Assembly: GCF_964204645.1 (NCBI RefSeq)
Contig: NC_134025.1
Location: forward strand, 21,048,001 to 21,112,000
Source: Tubulanus polymorphus
Lineage: Eukaryota > Nemertea > Palaeonemertea > Tubulaniformes > Tubulanidae
DNA: 64,000 nt
Direction of reading: 5' to 3'
Shown here: positions 13,072-25,600 of the stretch, piece by piece
Layout of the letters: each line of letters starts with the position of its first letter
How positions within the stretch are numbered: the first letter of the stretch is position 1
Position numbers and translations under genes: made by a program
Notes under the pieces: generated by a model
Seen by the model: the letters and a program-made list of their open reading frames with translations, nothing else
Database searches by the model: none
Told to the model about the DNA's origin: nothing

Positions 13072-16000
13072 TCATCTAGATTCAGTCCTGCGGTGAAAAT
13101 CTCGTATAGATGTGTGATACAAAGGAATACCTCGCAAAACCTGCGACGTTCCATCAATTATCTGCAAAAAATGCATATTCATCAGTTGCACTTGAGAAAT
13201 AATTCTTTGTGTAGACTTTTGAAAACATGAATTTTTTGTCACTTTTGATTTCAATTTTTTGATTTTCAGGGCCCAGTTTTATACAGGTATAAAACCCTGG
13301 GGTTAACTCAATTGAGAAAGAATTGAGTTTGCCCTTAGTTTGAAGTTACTACTGGTCTAGAAAACCAGTCCTAGTATTAAGTCAACTTTGTGGTCCCAAC
13401 CTTTTGCCAAACAAAGGAGAGTCTACTGAAGACACTATTTAGAATTGGCTCAAAACGTAGTCCCATAGCTTTGGGACTCACAGTTTTAGAAATGGACTTA
13501 ACGTACGTTCAAGTATTCTACCATGGAACTTCCAAGTTCAAAATTCTAAAAAATACTAACTTGAACAGCGACGTAATCTCCAGGTTTCATCGGTTTAAAT
13601 TCATCGCAGTTTTCTAGCGACGGAATCGTCTTCTTTTGAAATATGACTTTCGTATTTGCATCGTTTCTACCGGCGAAATCTTCAATGGATCGTTTACTGT
13701 CCTGAAAATACAAAGAAATCATGGTGAAAATTCATGTAATCGCTCAGCAAACTACTGACTAGTGTTTTTTCAACACAACTGTCATTACTTATCGGCGCAT
13801 TCTGAACAATGGCAAATACAAAGCCACCAATAATGAAGCCAATCTCCAGAATAGGTACAGTCAATATACTGATCCCGATATACTGCCCTCCCATATACTG
13901 CCACCCCCGCCTACCGCCAATGTACATCTCAATACAAATACAGAGTAAAACACCCCCAATACACTCCATACTGCTAATATCGTTCTGCACTGATGTGGGC
14001 GGTATATCGGGGGTTGACTGTAGTCCAGTAGATAATATATGGAAGCCCTGAAGAACCAGTCTGTAGTGTATGACAGCTTAAAACAGCTTTTTAGATTACC
14101 AAGCATACAAGACTAATTTGATTTAGCATACCCCTTCTATAAGCACTAATTGAACTTGTCCGATCTGACGCTGATTCACGATTGTTGCATTGTCCCTAAA
14201 CACATTGATCAACTCCATGAATCGACGGTTTTTGACGTCTTGAGGAACATCATCAGAAAGCTTGTGATAGGCGTGCGTTTTCTATAACAAAGATAAGGAA
14301 ACGTTAGTTTTGTAGTATGGATAGGAAAACCGTCCGAAGATAATTAGGATACAACATTAATTAGATTTGTAAGACTTACTCCTCTCATGCTGTATGGAAA
14401 ACAAAAGGCAAAGTTATATTTGACTAGTTTGATCAGATCAACTGTTTCTTGATGAGCCTCTTCAGTTTCACCGCAAAAGCCAGATATAAAATCACTCGAT
14501 AATGACACATCTGTAAATACATGTATACTAGAAATTACATTCAAATTGCAGAATGCAAATACATAACAATGTAGAGTAACTGTATATCAACTGTATATAT
14601 GGCTCGAGTCAAAAGGCAATGTGATTAAATGACTTGTTTTTTTAACTAAAAGAATACTAAAGTAACTACATGCACAATGTAACTAGGGGTCCAGGGACAC
14701 CATGCCCACTTGGGAAGTGGTTTCAAATGCTCAACAATCTAACAATTTCAATATTCAAAGCCCCCTGGTGACCATTTACAAAAACAAATGACCTTAAAAC
14801 TCACCACAATCATAGAACATGTCAGCAGCTACGATTTTGTAATTGATTGTGATAACAAAATATGCCTCGTTACCAATTTAATATGGAAATACTAAGTCAT
14901 TCTACTATTCAACGCCCCCTGGTGACCATATTCAAAACCCAATGACCTCGAAACTCACCACAATCATAGAACATGTCATGAACTACAACTTTGCAATTGA
15001 TCATGGAAACAAAATATGCCTAGGTACCAATATAATAAGGAAATACTAAGTTATCTACTATTCAACGCCCCCTGGTGACCATATAGAAAAACTAATGTCC
15101 TTAAAACTCGCAACAATCATAGATGATGTCATGAGCTACAACTTTCCAATTGATTGTGGTTACAAAATATTCATAGGTACGAATATAATAAAGAAATGCT
15201 AAGATATTGTATTATTCAACGCCCCTGGTGGCCATATACGAATTCCAATTACCTTGAAACTCACCACAATCATAGAACACGTTATGAGCTACAACTTTCT
15301 AATTGATTGTGGTAGCAAAATACGCTTAGGTATCAATATAATGTGGAAAAACTTTTTCCCACTTACGAATTAGTACTGGTGACACCAAGATGGCCGCCAA
15401 TTGCGTCATAATTGGCTGATGAAAAATACCTGTCTCAGGTATAAAATATCCCTTTCCAAAGAACACCCATCACAAATTGTAATGAGAAATGGCAAACCAG
15501 TAGGAAGCTACAGGACTCAGAATTCGGGCCAAAATTAACATTTTTGGGCACTAAAAAGGTCATAGGACGGCCATCTTGAGTCCGACCGACCCAATTTTTG
15601 TTATGTTGATGGGCCCTGGGGGGATTCACATATATCCGAAAGATCAAGGTAATTGATCAAAGCGTCTTCAAAATTTCCCTCAAAAAGTTCAAAAATGTGT
15701 AAAAAGTGCTGATTTTGGCGAACAACAATGTCGGCCATCTTGATTCTGACAGGGCCAGTTTTTGGGCTGAAGATGTGTCTAGGGTAGATACATGTCTTAC
15801 CCAAATATCAAGACGTTACCTTGAAGCATCTTCAAAACTTCCCAAAATAACTGCATTCCGTCTACGGACGGACGAACGGACGGACGGACGACGGACGAAA
15901 AGTGAACGCAATAGCCCGCTGGGACTAAAGTCGACTAAAAACGACTCGTTTAAGTAGATCTAAATATTACAGTAACTAAACTACTTGATCAAAACAGCTC

Positions 16001-19000
16001 AAGAGGCACACTGCAATGTGATTAAAGGACTTTTAAAAGAACAACCACATTAAAGTTACTAGAAATACTAGTATAAACAAAAATTTCAGGTAAACAACAA
16101 TGTGGACTTTGGTGATCTAAACTAGACATGATGTACAGGTACATTTTACTTTTAAGATCATATAGGCCTAATGCATTTTACACTATGTCGATTAAGGATC
16201 TCCAACAAACCAACTTGATATTGTTAATGCGTGGAAAACTCCATTTTATGTCCATGGCTAGTCCAAGTTCTCAAGGTTTACAGTTGGATAACGTGGAGGG
16301 ATTAGAAATTAGTTGTTTTCCTGTCAACCAAGGGCATTACACGTATTACAAATTTGGTCCAATCACGGTGTATTTGAATTTAGATTAGTTTTTTATTGAG
16401 GTTATCTACGTCTCATTACCTGGCAAAATATTTCTAATATTTTTAACCAATTGCACGTACGCTTCGCGCGTATAGCCGCGTCTCATCGCATCCAGAACTT
16501 CATTATTACCACTCTGAGCCGGCAAGTGGATCTGATTACAAATATTTTGTCGTTCTTTGATTAAAAACAAGACCTACAGGACAATTGAAATAAAGTTATA
16601 AGCATATATTGGTAGATTTATCTCCGCCTCATTAGTAGAGGTTGAGTAATGAATTCCTTTCAATGTTTCTGCAGGGGCAGATCTAGATCAGATGTTTGGG
16701 GGCTTTGAACCCCCATAAATCCGAAGTACAGAAAGTATAGTAATCCACTCAACTCGGATAACCATTTCTCGGATGTTTCTTTTTTTAGATATTCTTGTGA
16801 CACTGTATATGGATTAAATGATATCTAAAAAATATTGGTCCGACTTGAGCGGAATCTACTGTAGTGTTGCTATCAAATTTTCCATCATTTTTAGAATTTC
16901 TAAATAAAAAATCAATGAGCCTCGATATCATAATTCAAAATTATCAATGAAAAATCTATAACCCCTTCCTAGTACAGCTGCATACCTGTCCCTTATCAAA
17001 TTCACCCAGTACTGAAAGTGGCCGGTTCGTGGCACTCCAATACTGGGTGTAATAAGAGCTTGCGTGAACCAAGGGTCACGATTGAGCGATGTACCACTTG
17101 CACTAAGGTTTTCAGTGAATTGAGCGAAATACCAATTGCACTAAGGTTTTCAGTGAATTGAGCGATATACCACTTGCGCTAAGGTTCTCAGTGAACTATC
17201 AAAAAATACAAACCTCATCAGGAAAATCTTTTGGATGCGGGGAAGTAAACCGTATCCTCATTTCAGGGTCGACTCTGGATACGCAGTCCAATAAGTCGGA
17301 AAAACGTCGTCCGCCTTTCTTCGTTTTGTAGATAGTCCTAAATCCTTTACTAAGGTGTGTTTGATCGCTGTTTGTGACGTTGAATGATTCTGATACGGAT
17401 GTGTCTCGATAACTGTTTACATTTTGTCCAAGCAGTGTCACTTCTTTGATACCCTGAAATAAAGCATATAAATGAAAATTCAGAATTTCTACTTCTACTT
17501 TAGGATACTTCTACATTTGACTATGCAGACTATCACCATATTGCCTTGGCCTCAGTCTTGGGCTGAAAAATGTCTTTGAATCAGTTAATCCAGACAAATC
17601 AAAAATTATATACATCACATGAAAATCAGAGGGTTCCAAGAAATTTGGGATAGTCACACCCAGCATTAAAGTATGGAAGTATTTAACTTATCTTTAATCT
17701 TAGGTAGAGAGTTGCAATAGTAAGAAATCCATAAAAGTGTAAACGAGGCATCCTTAGTTTATGCTTTCGTTCGTTATAATAAAAAGCATACAGTATTCAG
17801 CATAAGTATACACATTTGAAAATGAAGTTTATCTAGTTTACACTTTCATCAATATTACTTTATCAAGTAATATTTCTTTAGATACTATTGGGTCTTCTTT
17901 CACATAAAGTAAAACTCAAATTTTCAGTCCATTTGCTATCAGATATATCGTATCCGGCATCTTCAATACAAACTAAAACAATTCAAAATTCAAACCACTG
18001 TAAGCTTACACTCTTATTAAAACAGAACCCTGTTATTTTCTAGCTTTTTAATCACCCTCATTGCCATCGTGGTATCTGCACAATGAAGTAGATAATTCAC
18101 CTGGTCTGAAAGTTGCTTTACTTCATCGATGATAGAATCAATTGGTCGACTTCGTTCTCTGCCACGGGTGAACGGTACGATACAGTAACTACACATATTA
18201 TCACAGCCTCTCATTATCGATCTAGAATGAAATAAAGATGCATCAACAACCTTAACAGAGTCCCTACAGATCAATCATTCCTGAGTATAAGGATTTTTAA
18301 AGGAGAAACTTTCACATTTCAAGGAAGCACCTGCATGACTTACATATCCCAATTACAAAAGACTCCTTCTAAATGACCTAAACTTACTCGGTTTCTACTT
18401 CGGTAACTGCCTAATACTACCTAATAGGGTTTAACAAAAAGAAGCTGGTTCCAACTGCAACTGATTTAGGCATAGTCTAATTAATGTACAACTTCTATAG
18501 TATCTACCGTAATTGCCTACCGGTATTTCTCAAGATTGAAGGAGTTTTAAAGGAGTTTCCGACATTTTGCTAAAATTAAAGGAGTTTCAAGCACCTTCAA
18601 AAGCATTTCCATTTAGTAGGAGTTTTTAAGGAATCAAGGAGTGGAAGGGACCCTGCTTAAGAAATTTTCAACATATTTTCTACATAGTCTTTCAATGTAT
18701 TTGAAATCAACTTACACAAATGCAGTCCGCGAATTTTCATTCAAACGAACGGGCATAACATCTGCGTATGTTTCCTCCAGAGATAGCAGAACATTCACTG
18801 AAAATTAATTAATCTTACAATCTTAACTAACTTATCGGTATGTGATGATTTTCTTAACTCCAATTTTTCAAATTCGCATACTCCAACTCAAATCAGGCCA
18901 TTCCTTTAACACTACACCTACGACGAGGTGATGGAGTATAAATTTTAAAATGGGAGAATGACTTTACAGAGCGCGGAATTGATAGGAAGATTATCAAATG

Positions 19001-22000
19001 ATTGGTTGATTTTTCCTCCAATTTATTCATACTTACCAGCAGTTTGACCGGATTGCGTAATCGATAACATTCGTGGCAGATCTCTGTAAGCATCAGGACC
19101 GCAGACGAGGTCAACCATTTTCTCTTTTTCTAAAATCTTAGTTTTTAAACGTTCTGCCATGCAACCTGCAAATCAGATCAGTAAGAATGACTTAAATTGA
19201 TGAGAAGCGTGATATTGCATTTGGTTGTTTTCAGTGTTTTCCACGAAGGGTTGAAAAGAACAACTACCCATGTCATTTTTTGCTCTGAAAATCAGCCAGC
19301 ACTGATCTGATGCCCCTGCCAAAGAGATAATATAAATATCCCATTCCCTTGCCAATGTTCTGCTTACAGAGTGCCAAATTATTTGTAGAGGTTATGTGAC
19401 AAACAGCAGTAGATTGCACCAAACTTCGCTTTGATCCCCCACCCCCCACCCAACAAAAAGCATTCAGTGTCTAAAAAGCTACACTAATGAATGAATGCAG
19501 CCACTCTTCCCACCATATGGAGAACACTGGTTGAAGATGATGAGCTAAAAATCATGAAGACATTGCCATTAGCGTTGATTACCTAAAATACCGATCTTCA
19601 ATTCAGATTTTTTCTTGCTCTGTTGTCTCCTCTTTTTCAGAGATTTAAGAAATTGCAAACGCTTCCATATCTTTTGTTCTGCGCCTTCCCTTATCGCACA
19701 AGTCATCACAAGGATAACGTCACTCTTTAAATACCAGTAAAGAATAGAGAAAATGGAAATTCAAATTTATGTATTGTAATGTAGAAAAAATGAGATATTC
19801 AAAGTAGTAAAGAAATACATATTTTAAAACTTCAAAAATGTGTTAATAAAAGTGCTGCTTTGGCGAACAACAGTGGCCACCATTTGGCCATCTTGATTCT
19901 AAGTCATCATTTGGATAAGTCACTAACGTAATGATCTTCCCAATATGACAACTTAAGCAAGTTACAAAACATATACTCTGTACATGCGTATAAGGTAAGA
20001 GATATTGAGGGAACAATATTCATGGTTTAAACCAATTGACTGGTTTTGTCAAGCGCGAGTATCGGGATGACCTTAGTATTCTCTGAACTAATTGCCATAA
20101 ATGGGAAAAAGAAACCTCAAATCTCAAAGGGATAGATGAATTAAAGGAAAAAGAATAGGATGGGGTTCATAGTGTCTCCATGACCAGTTTCATTTCAATG
20201 ACTTTCAAGGACCCAATTCGAAGATCAAATTGACAATAGATCACAATTCTTATTCAATATTTCTAGTTATTTTCATCAGGAAACATCTTAATGAATAAGC
20301 CCAATAAAAGATAGATGGTATTTTTTATATAAATTGCTTTCACTTCTGATCTGGGGACCCAGCACATCACAGTACAAACACCAGTGACGCAGCGAAAGGG
20401 TTAATCTCGATCTTTATTAACACAAGATATCACTTGGAATGAAACATTTCATTAACTGATGCAGAGTAAGATGAATATTCAGGGGCGGATTTAGGGGGTG
20501 GTCTCGGCGGTCCAGACCCCTGTCTGTCCATTGGGGTTGCCCTTGGCTTTTCGTCAGGACAAAAATCATTGAAACCAGCAAATCTGAAACCCCTCCTCTT
20601 GGAAATTGCATATTTTCGGATGTATTTTTTCCAAAACACCTAACACTAAGGATGGGACCCGTTTAATAACCTATGACGCCTCGCTTTATCAGAAAAACTT
20701 CTAAGTCATTTCATCTTCCAATTTTCCTAGATCCACTCCTGAAATCATCAGCCTAAAATGGCAGCAATGGCTTATCCATCAGGTAGGCTGTCAAGAAGGG
20801 TGTGATAGTTTTTGCAATTGAAACATAAGTGTAAAGTCTCGGTATCACCATACTTGATGTAGCTAGGTCTTTTATGAATGGTTACAATTTTCTAATGCTT
20901 ACGTCATTGATATTGAGAGTTCTATGGAATCCACTTTTTTCAAGAATCGACCACGCTATCTCTGTATCATTGACATTCATTTGACATCCATACGTTTCGA
21001 AATACACTGAAATAATCATTAAGAAAACAGATAAGAATTTCTAAAATCTAATGAATTTAAACAAAAATACATGAAGTATATTTTTATGCATTTTTGGTTT
21101 AAATAGTAGAAGATATAGGCTACTAAATAATCAGACTGCAGTTTAGATCACCTTCATGCTAAATGGCTAATGTTTAGGTTATTCAGTAACTAGACTGTGG
21201 TTTAGGTTCATGATTGTCATAAACTACATAGGTACCGTATACTCCAAAAGTGCCAGACTTATCCTGATTATCGATGGTAGATCCAGACAGGTTCTGGTCG
21301 TAATTTTCTGGTACTCTTCACAATGTACAGAGCTATGAACTCCACAAGCATTTTCACCACGATTTAGTGAGCCTGAAAACCTGTAGGCCTATAAATACCA
21401 CATAGGCCTACATGTATGACTTGGATTTTCAAGATTTCTTAGGGTAGGACACTTATTGTGTCCCATTTACTATAAGCTGCCATACCCTTTTCAAAATCTG
21501 AGCTGCCCCTTTCATTGGGCAAAGTACTGTCTAAGTAATCCTTTTGATTTCACGGAAGTCTCAATACCAGACAATCTTGAAACAAGTTAAAAACGTTATT
21601 ATTTTAGGAAACAGGGCTATTTAGCACACTCCTAGGACTATCTAACTGCAATTAGACGGGACCTAGTCAGATATACAGGTTCCCATCACAGGAACGACAG
21701 CTAATTAGCCACAGTAATAGCTACCAAATTTCGGGACGTCATGTATGAAATCGCTACCAAATTTTCAACACAATTACAAACAGGTACCTTTCCTTCCAAA
21801 ACCACGAGATACTAGACTTTCATCAATATACGGGATGTGCTCATAGCCACGGTATATGGAATCACTCTTAGTGCCGGTATCCCCCATCATGAAATCTTTC
21901 AGAGATGGTTGCGTTTTCGTATCCACCAATTTTAATTTTTGGTCATTATTGTCGTGTGGATCACTTGGCTTTATTGTTGTACTGTCACTGACGACACTGT

Positions 22001-22229
22001 TTTTTGTCGTTGTTGAATAGAAGGCCCTGGGCCTAGAAAAGGTCTTGTTTTCATTATTGGGAACAGAAATGTCAACAGCTATACGACATATTTTTCCGAG
22101 TTTCAGACATGCATATTCTCTGATGGGTGTCACTGAACCTTTCGTGCATTTGTATTGGCGTAAATTGAAAATATTTGATGAGAAAGTCCCGAAAATTTTC
22201 GATGATTTCAAACTCATGGGCGCTGCCAT
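13072..22229 (-). CDS. CDK5RAP1: CDK5RAP1: tRNA methylthiotransferase (radical SAM), 12 exons, 641 aa
   Basis: Predicted coding exons (transcript order): 22229-21788, 21006-20903, 19724-19583, 19165-19037, 18797-18716, 18221-18101, 17453-17214, 16573-16420, 14510-14380, 14281-14132, 13701-13561, 13161-13072. All junctions are GT-AG and phases agree, giving 641 aa. The N-terminal MTTase domain carries its three cluster Cys (ETYGCQ C155, MTCAIRE C191, GILGCMAE C231). The radical SAM motif CDNMCSYC gives C306, C310 and C313. Other family signatures are [32 protein letters not shown] and [14 protein letters not shown]; a TRAM-like RNA-binding domain follows [11 protein letters not shown]. In other animals the enzyme installs 2-methylthio groups on isopentenyl-adenosine of tRNAs, mainly mitochondrial, using SAM and [4Fe-4S] clusters. 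The basic, Ser-rich first about 45 residues fit a mitochondrial presequence. Intron 8 holds a Helitron-like element. Confidence 0.95.
14681..15932 (+). mobile_element. pearl/HINE-like non-autonomous Helitron, copy 1 (in CDK5RAP1 intron)
   Basis: Near-identical over its length to 29891-31180. It contains four tandem core units of 153-154 bp, each starting CAACGCCCCCTGGTGACC (starts near 14756, 14910, 15063 and 15217). A unique right part follows, then an (ACGG)n run near 15870-15890. The 3' end stops after GGGACTAAAGTC, so the terminal hairpin and CTAA seen in copy 2 are lost. The element is inserted in the intron between exons 8 and 9. No protein is encoded. Core-repeat length, the ACGG microsatellite and the end structure fit pearl elements of molluscs. 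Confidence 0.75.
16736..16863. mobile_element. short MITE, CAGTAGA(T/C)TC-type, copy a
   Basis: Degenerate relative of 27991-28155. Shared words are ACTCGGATAACC, an A/T-rich middle with GACACTGT, and the right end GCGGAATCTACTGTA. The TA-bounded, ACAGTAGA-type terminus suggests a Tc1/mariner or pogo derivative (inference). It lies in a CDK5RAP1 intron. Confidence 0.5.
17082..17196. repeat. 38-bp tandem repeat, three units
   Basis: Units starting TTGAGCGA(T/A) at 17082, 17120 and 17158, with the period exactly 38 bp. It lies in the CDK5RAP1 intron beginning about 18 bp downstream of the exon 7 donor. Confidence 0.9.
19848..19990 (+). mobile_element. fragment of the pearl/Helitron-like family
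   Basis: The words AAGTGCTG, TTTGGCGAACAACA and GGCCATCTTGATTCT match the right part of the 1.3-kb elements at 14681 and 29891. No ends or core repeats are present. Confidence 0.5.
20480..20741. mobile_element. hAT-like MITE, GGGGCGGATC family, copy b
   Basis: Left end CAGGGGCGGATTTAGGGGG; right end AGATCCACTCCTG is its imperfect reverse complement. Non-coding, in a CDK5RAP1 intron. Confidence 0.6.
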
Positions 22230-22679
22230 CTTGAAAGTAGCACTAAAATGCGTACTAGGATTGTTTGGGAGCCACCCTCCTATATATTAAAAGGTGTCTT
22301 ATTTCTGTCCCAATCATGTGGCAATTCTCACAAATGAGGACAATCCACATGCTGTAGGCTTTTAAGACAAAGTATGTCAAAGAACATTGACAAACACCCA
22401 AGTAACGCGGCTTCAGTGGGGTTCGAACCTACCGAGCCATGAGTAGTAACTAAACTAAAATACGAAACGTCAGACACGATTTTAACATTGTAATTCAAGC
22501 ATATTGTTTTTTCATGTCGTACTACAAGTAGAATATGTAATTATATTTGTTAGAATGTTTATACGTTTTCATTTAATTCCTTATTTAAAACATACGTAGA
22601 ATTTGCATCTCCACACTTTCCTGCGAATGGTTTTACTTTTACAGTGACGTGTCACCCTTGCAGAAAGCCGGCAACAGAA
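22230..22679. promoter_or_regulatory. bidirectional promoter region CDK5RAP1 / PRDX4-like
   Basis: Only 450 bp separate the two divergent start codons. The left part is probably the CDK5RAP1 5' UTR and core promoter. The middle (about 22290-22460) looks like a tRNA-related SINE fragment read on the minus strand, with a B-box-like GGTTCGAACC at 22430-22440. No further promoter elements can be assigned confidently. Confidence 0.5.
22290..22460 (-). mobile_element. possible tRNA-derived SINE fragment
   Basis: On the minus strand GGCTCGGTAGGTTCGAACCC resembles the T-arm/B-box of a tRNA. A non-tRNA body follows. No A box or complete cloverleaf was found, so this is not a functional tRNA gene. Confidence 0.35.
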
Positions 22680-25600
22680 ATGGACAGGATTGATTGTATT
22701 CTTGTCTTAATTTGCTTCCTAGCGTCGCCGTACAGTGCGGAGGAGTCATGTCAACGTTTTCCCGGTGGAAAAGTAAACAAGGCTCAAAGTAAGAACTGTG
22801 TTTTTTCGTTGACACACAGTACTTATGCGTGATTTTTATGTTGGAATCTGTCGCCCCAATTTTCCTTCTTCCAATTTGGGGGGACCTTGCTGCTAGTCTG
22901 AATACCAGTCGTTACGGTTGTTTGTAGAACGACGGCTAGGTACTAGATCTAGACTACCTTGCTGTTTGCAGCATTGCCATTAGGTTGCAAAAGGGGCGGA
23001 TTTAGACCGTGTCGCCCGACACGGTCGGAATTTTGAAGTGCCTTTTTATTTCTCTGTATCAAAATATGCCGTTGTAACCACCTGAGATACACAATAGATA
23101 TTTTTCCTAAATATATGCGCAGTGGATATTCTACTGTATACGGCTGAGTATTTATTTCCACTATTTTACCGTACACCGTTGCTGATTGGCTGATTTAAGC
23201 CGCGCATGCGCACAGAGGCGCGCGACTTAGAAAATTCAAGGAAAGTGTGGAGAACAGAGTTATAGAAAATAGAACAGACAGAGCGAGACTCGTACGGCCA
23301 GTAAATTACTAGCGCAACGAGTTCGCTGAAAACCAACCGAATGTTTTAACTATCTATAGTACCTCACCTTACCCTAATCCTATCCCTAGGGGTAAAACGG
23401 AACCCTCTGGACCCTCACCCTCTCGACACTAGCCCTATCGAAACCCCAACCCTAAATCCAATATAATGATTTTATTGTTACTTTTATTAGTTAATTACTT
23501 TTATTAGTTATATATATATATGCTCACAACATGCCCCTGGATCCGCCCCTGTGCAATAATACATTATTAATTCTAAAGGCGTACATTCTGTTCCCAGTTT
23601 CACAAGGGTTAAGATCCAAATCGATTAGGGGATGAACTGAAATGATTAAATTGAAGAGTCCATTTCAGTCCCAGACTTTGAAAAAGTGTGTAAGTTAATA
23701 AGTAGACAAAATTTTAAGTTTGAATTGGACGTATTGGTTGTCCTCCATGTCCATGACTCGTTAAAAACAAATTGCCTAAACCACAAATTTGATATAAATT
23801 CTAAAACTGATTCCTGTCCTTTTAAAGCTTACTTAAGTTTCATGTATTTTTTTGTTTCAGTATCTGCCCCAGCCCCGGAATGGAAGGGTACTGCAGTTAT
23901 GGATGGAGCTTTCAAGGAAATGCAATTATCTGATTTCAAAGGAAAATATTTAGTGTTTTTCTTTTACCCGCTTGACTTGTAAGTCGTGAAGTTTCTAAAG
24001 AATGTTCTGTATTCCTTCACAAGCCAGACACTTGTGTACAGATCATGCTTATGATTAAAGAGAGAAAATCAAGATTTACTGATCTAGTTTATCTGAGTGC
24101 AATAGGGCCTGCCCTATGCCTATAGCATTTTAGACCTGGTTCTACAGTTACCGGTTGGAATATGACAATAGGTTTTAAGTTAACATTGGAAATGAAGTAA
24201 TTTTAACTCCCCTAGCCAGTCAAACTAGAAATCGTCCGTGGGGCCCTGTTTTATAGTTGTGACTTTAGAGTTAAAATCAGTCCATTTTCAATGTTTAAAC
24301 TCTTAGAGTGAAATTTAACTCAGAACTGTGGAACTGGATCCAGGTTGATAGCTTGTACATGTTTTGATGGTTGAAACCATGTTAGGGCCTATTAAATCAA
24401 TAGATACCTTGTGGCGATATATTTATATCTTAGCATTAATGTTGATATTTTTTTTCTTTCCTTTATTGTAGTACGTTTGTTTGTCCAACTGAAATCATCG
24501 CGTTCAGTGATAGAATTGCTGAATTCCACAAGATAAATGCTGAAGTCGTCGCTGCTTCAGTTGACTCGCAATTCACACATTTAGCATGGTAAGTGCTATC
24601 TTTGCCCGTCAAGGGATTCGAACTCACTAAGCTAAAGCCGTTCCCCGAACCCCTTAACCTCACGAGTTGTTGGAGTCTTTACTAGCCGACCAGAATCCGG
24701 TTGTACCAATCACAGCGCTTGTAACAAACGACATTAAGGTTGTGTTGGATTTCCCATTAAATGGACCAATCAGCGAACATTTTAGTGAACAAGGGAGTAT
24801 TTCGCAAGTTGATATATGACAGTCAATCGCAAAATGTCAGTAATGAAATCACGCCTCGTGGGGCCAGGGGGCTGGTGGAAGCAAGTTCGGTAAGCGATAC
24901 GGGACCCCTGGCTGGCAAGGATGGGTAAGTTCTTAATGATGGCCAGAAGTTTAGATCCTATCATCTTCACAACCAACAGGAGACATTTTGATGCCAATTT
25001 CTAGGTTGTCTGGGTTAATGTCCATGTAGTTTCATACTAGTGCCCATTCTTATGGACTGCTAGCCTATTCACTTAAACCTGTTAACTCAATTTGGTCTGA
25101 AATGAGTTAAAAGTTTGTCAGCAAATAAAGGTCTCTAAAATGGTAAAACGAATAAAGGTATTATTGATATTAACTTCTTGATTATCATTTCAGGATTAAC
25201 ACTCCTCGCGCTCAAGGTGGTTTAGGAAAGATGAATATCCCTCTGCTCTCGGATCTGACTCACAAAATCTCGGAAGATTACGGAGTCTACTTGGAAAATG
25301 CTGGCCACACTTTGAGGTAATTATATTTCCCCTTCAGGAAACTGGAAATGGTCTTTATCTAAGCCAAGGCAGTGCATCTGGCCCTTTATTAGTGGTCCGG
25401 ATTAGGTCGATATGATTGGTATTCTTAAAAAAGCAAGCGCGATTGTTTTGTGTCATTTCAGAGGACTGTTCATCATTGACGATAAAGGCATCTTGCGTCA
25501 GATCACTATTAATGATTTGCCTGTCGGACGATCGGTCGACGAAACTCTGCGATTGGTACAAGCTTTCCAGTACACCGATACACATGGTGAAGTGTGTCCT

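Noticed and set aside
13694-14106. Overlapping ORFs on both strands
   Set aside because: They fall in an intron of CDK5RAP1, overlapping exon 11 only by a few bases, and are repetitive (ATACTGCC/CCACC words).
15435-15957. ORFs on both strands, near-copied at 30677-30889
   Set aside because: They are inside the pearl-like element. Repetition explains the similarity between the two loci, and no transposase or helicase motif is present.
22425-22455. tRNA T-arm-like sequence
   Set aside because: No acceptor stem, D-arm or anticodon arm could be folded around it, so it is a SINE-like relic and not a tRNA gene.
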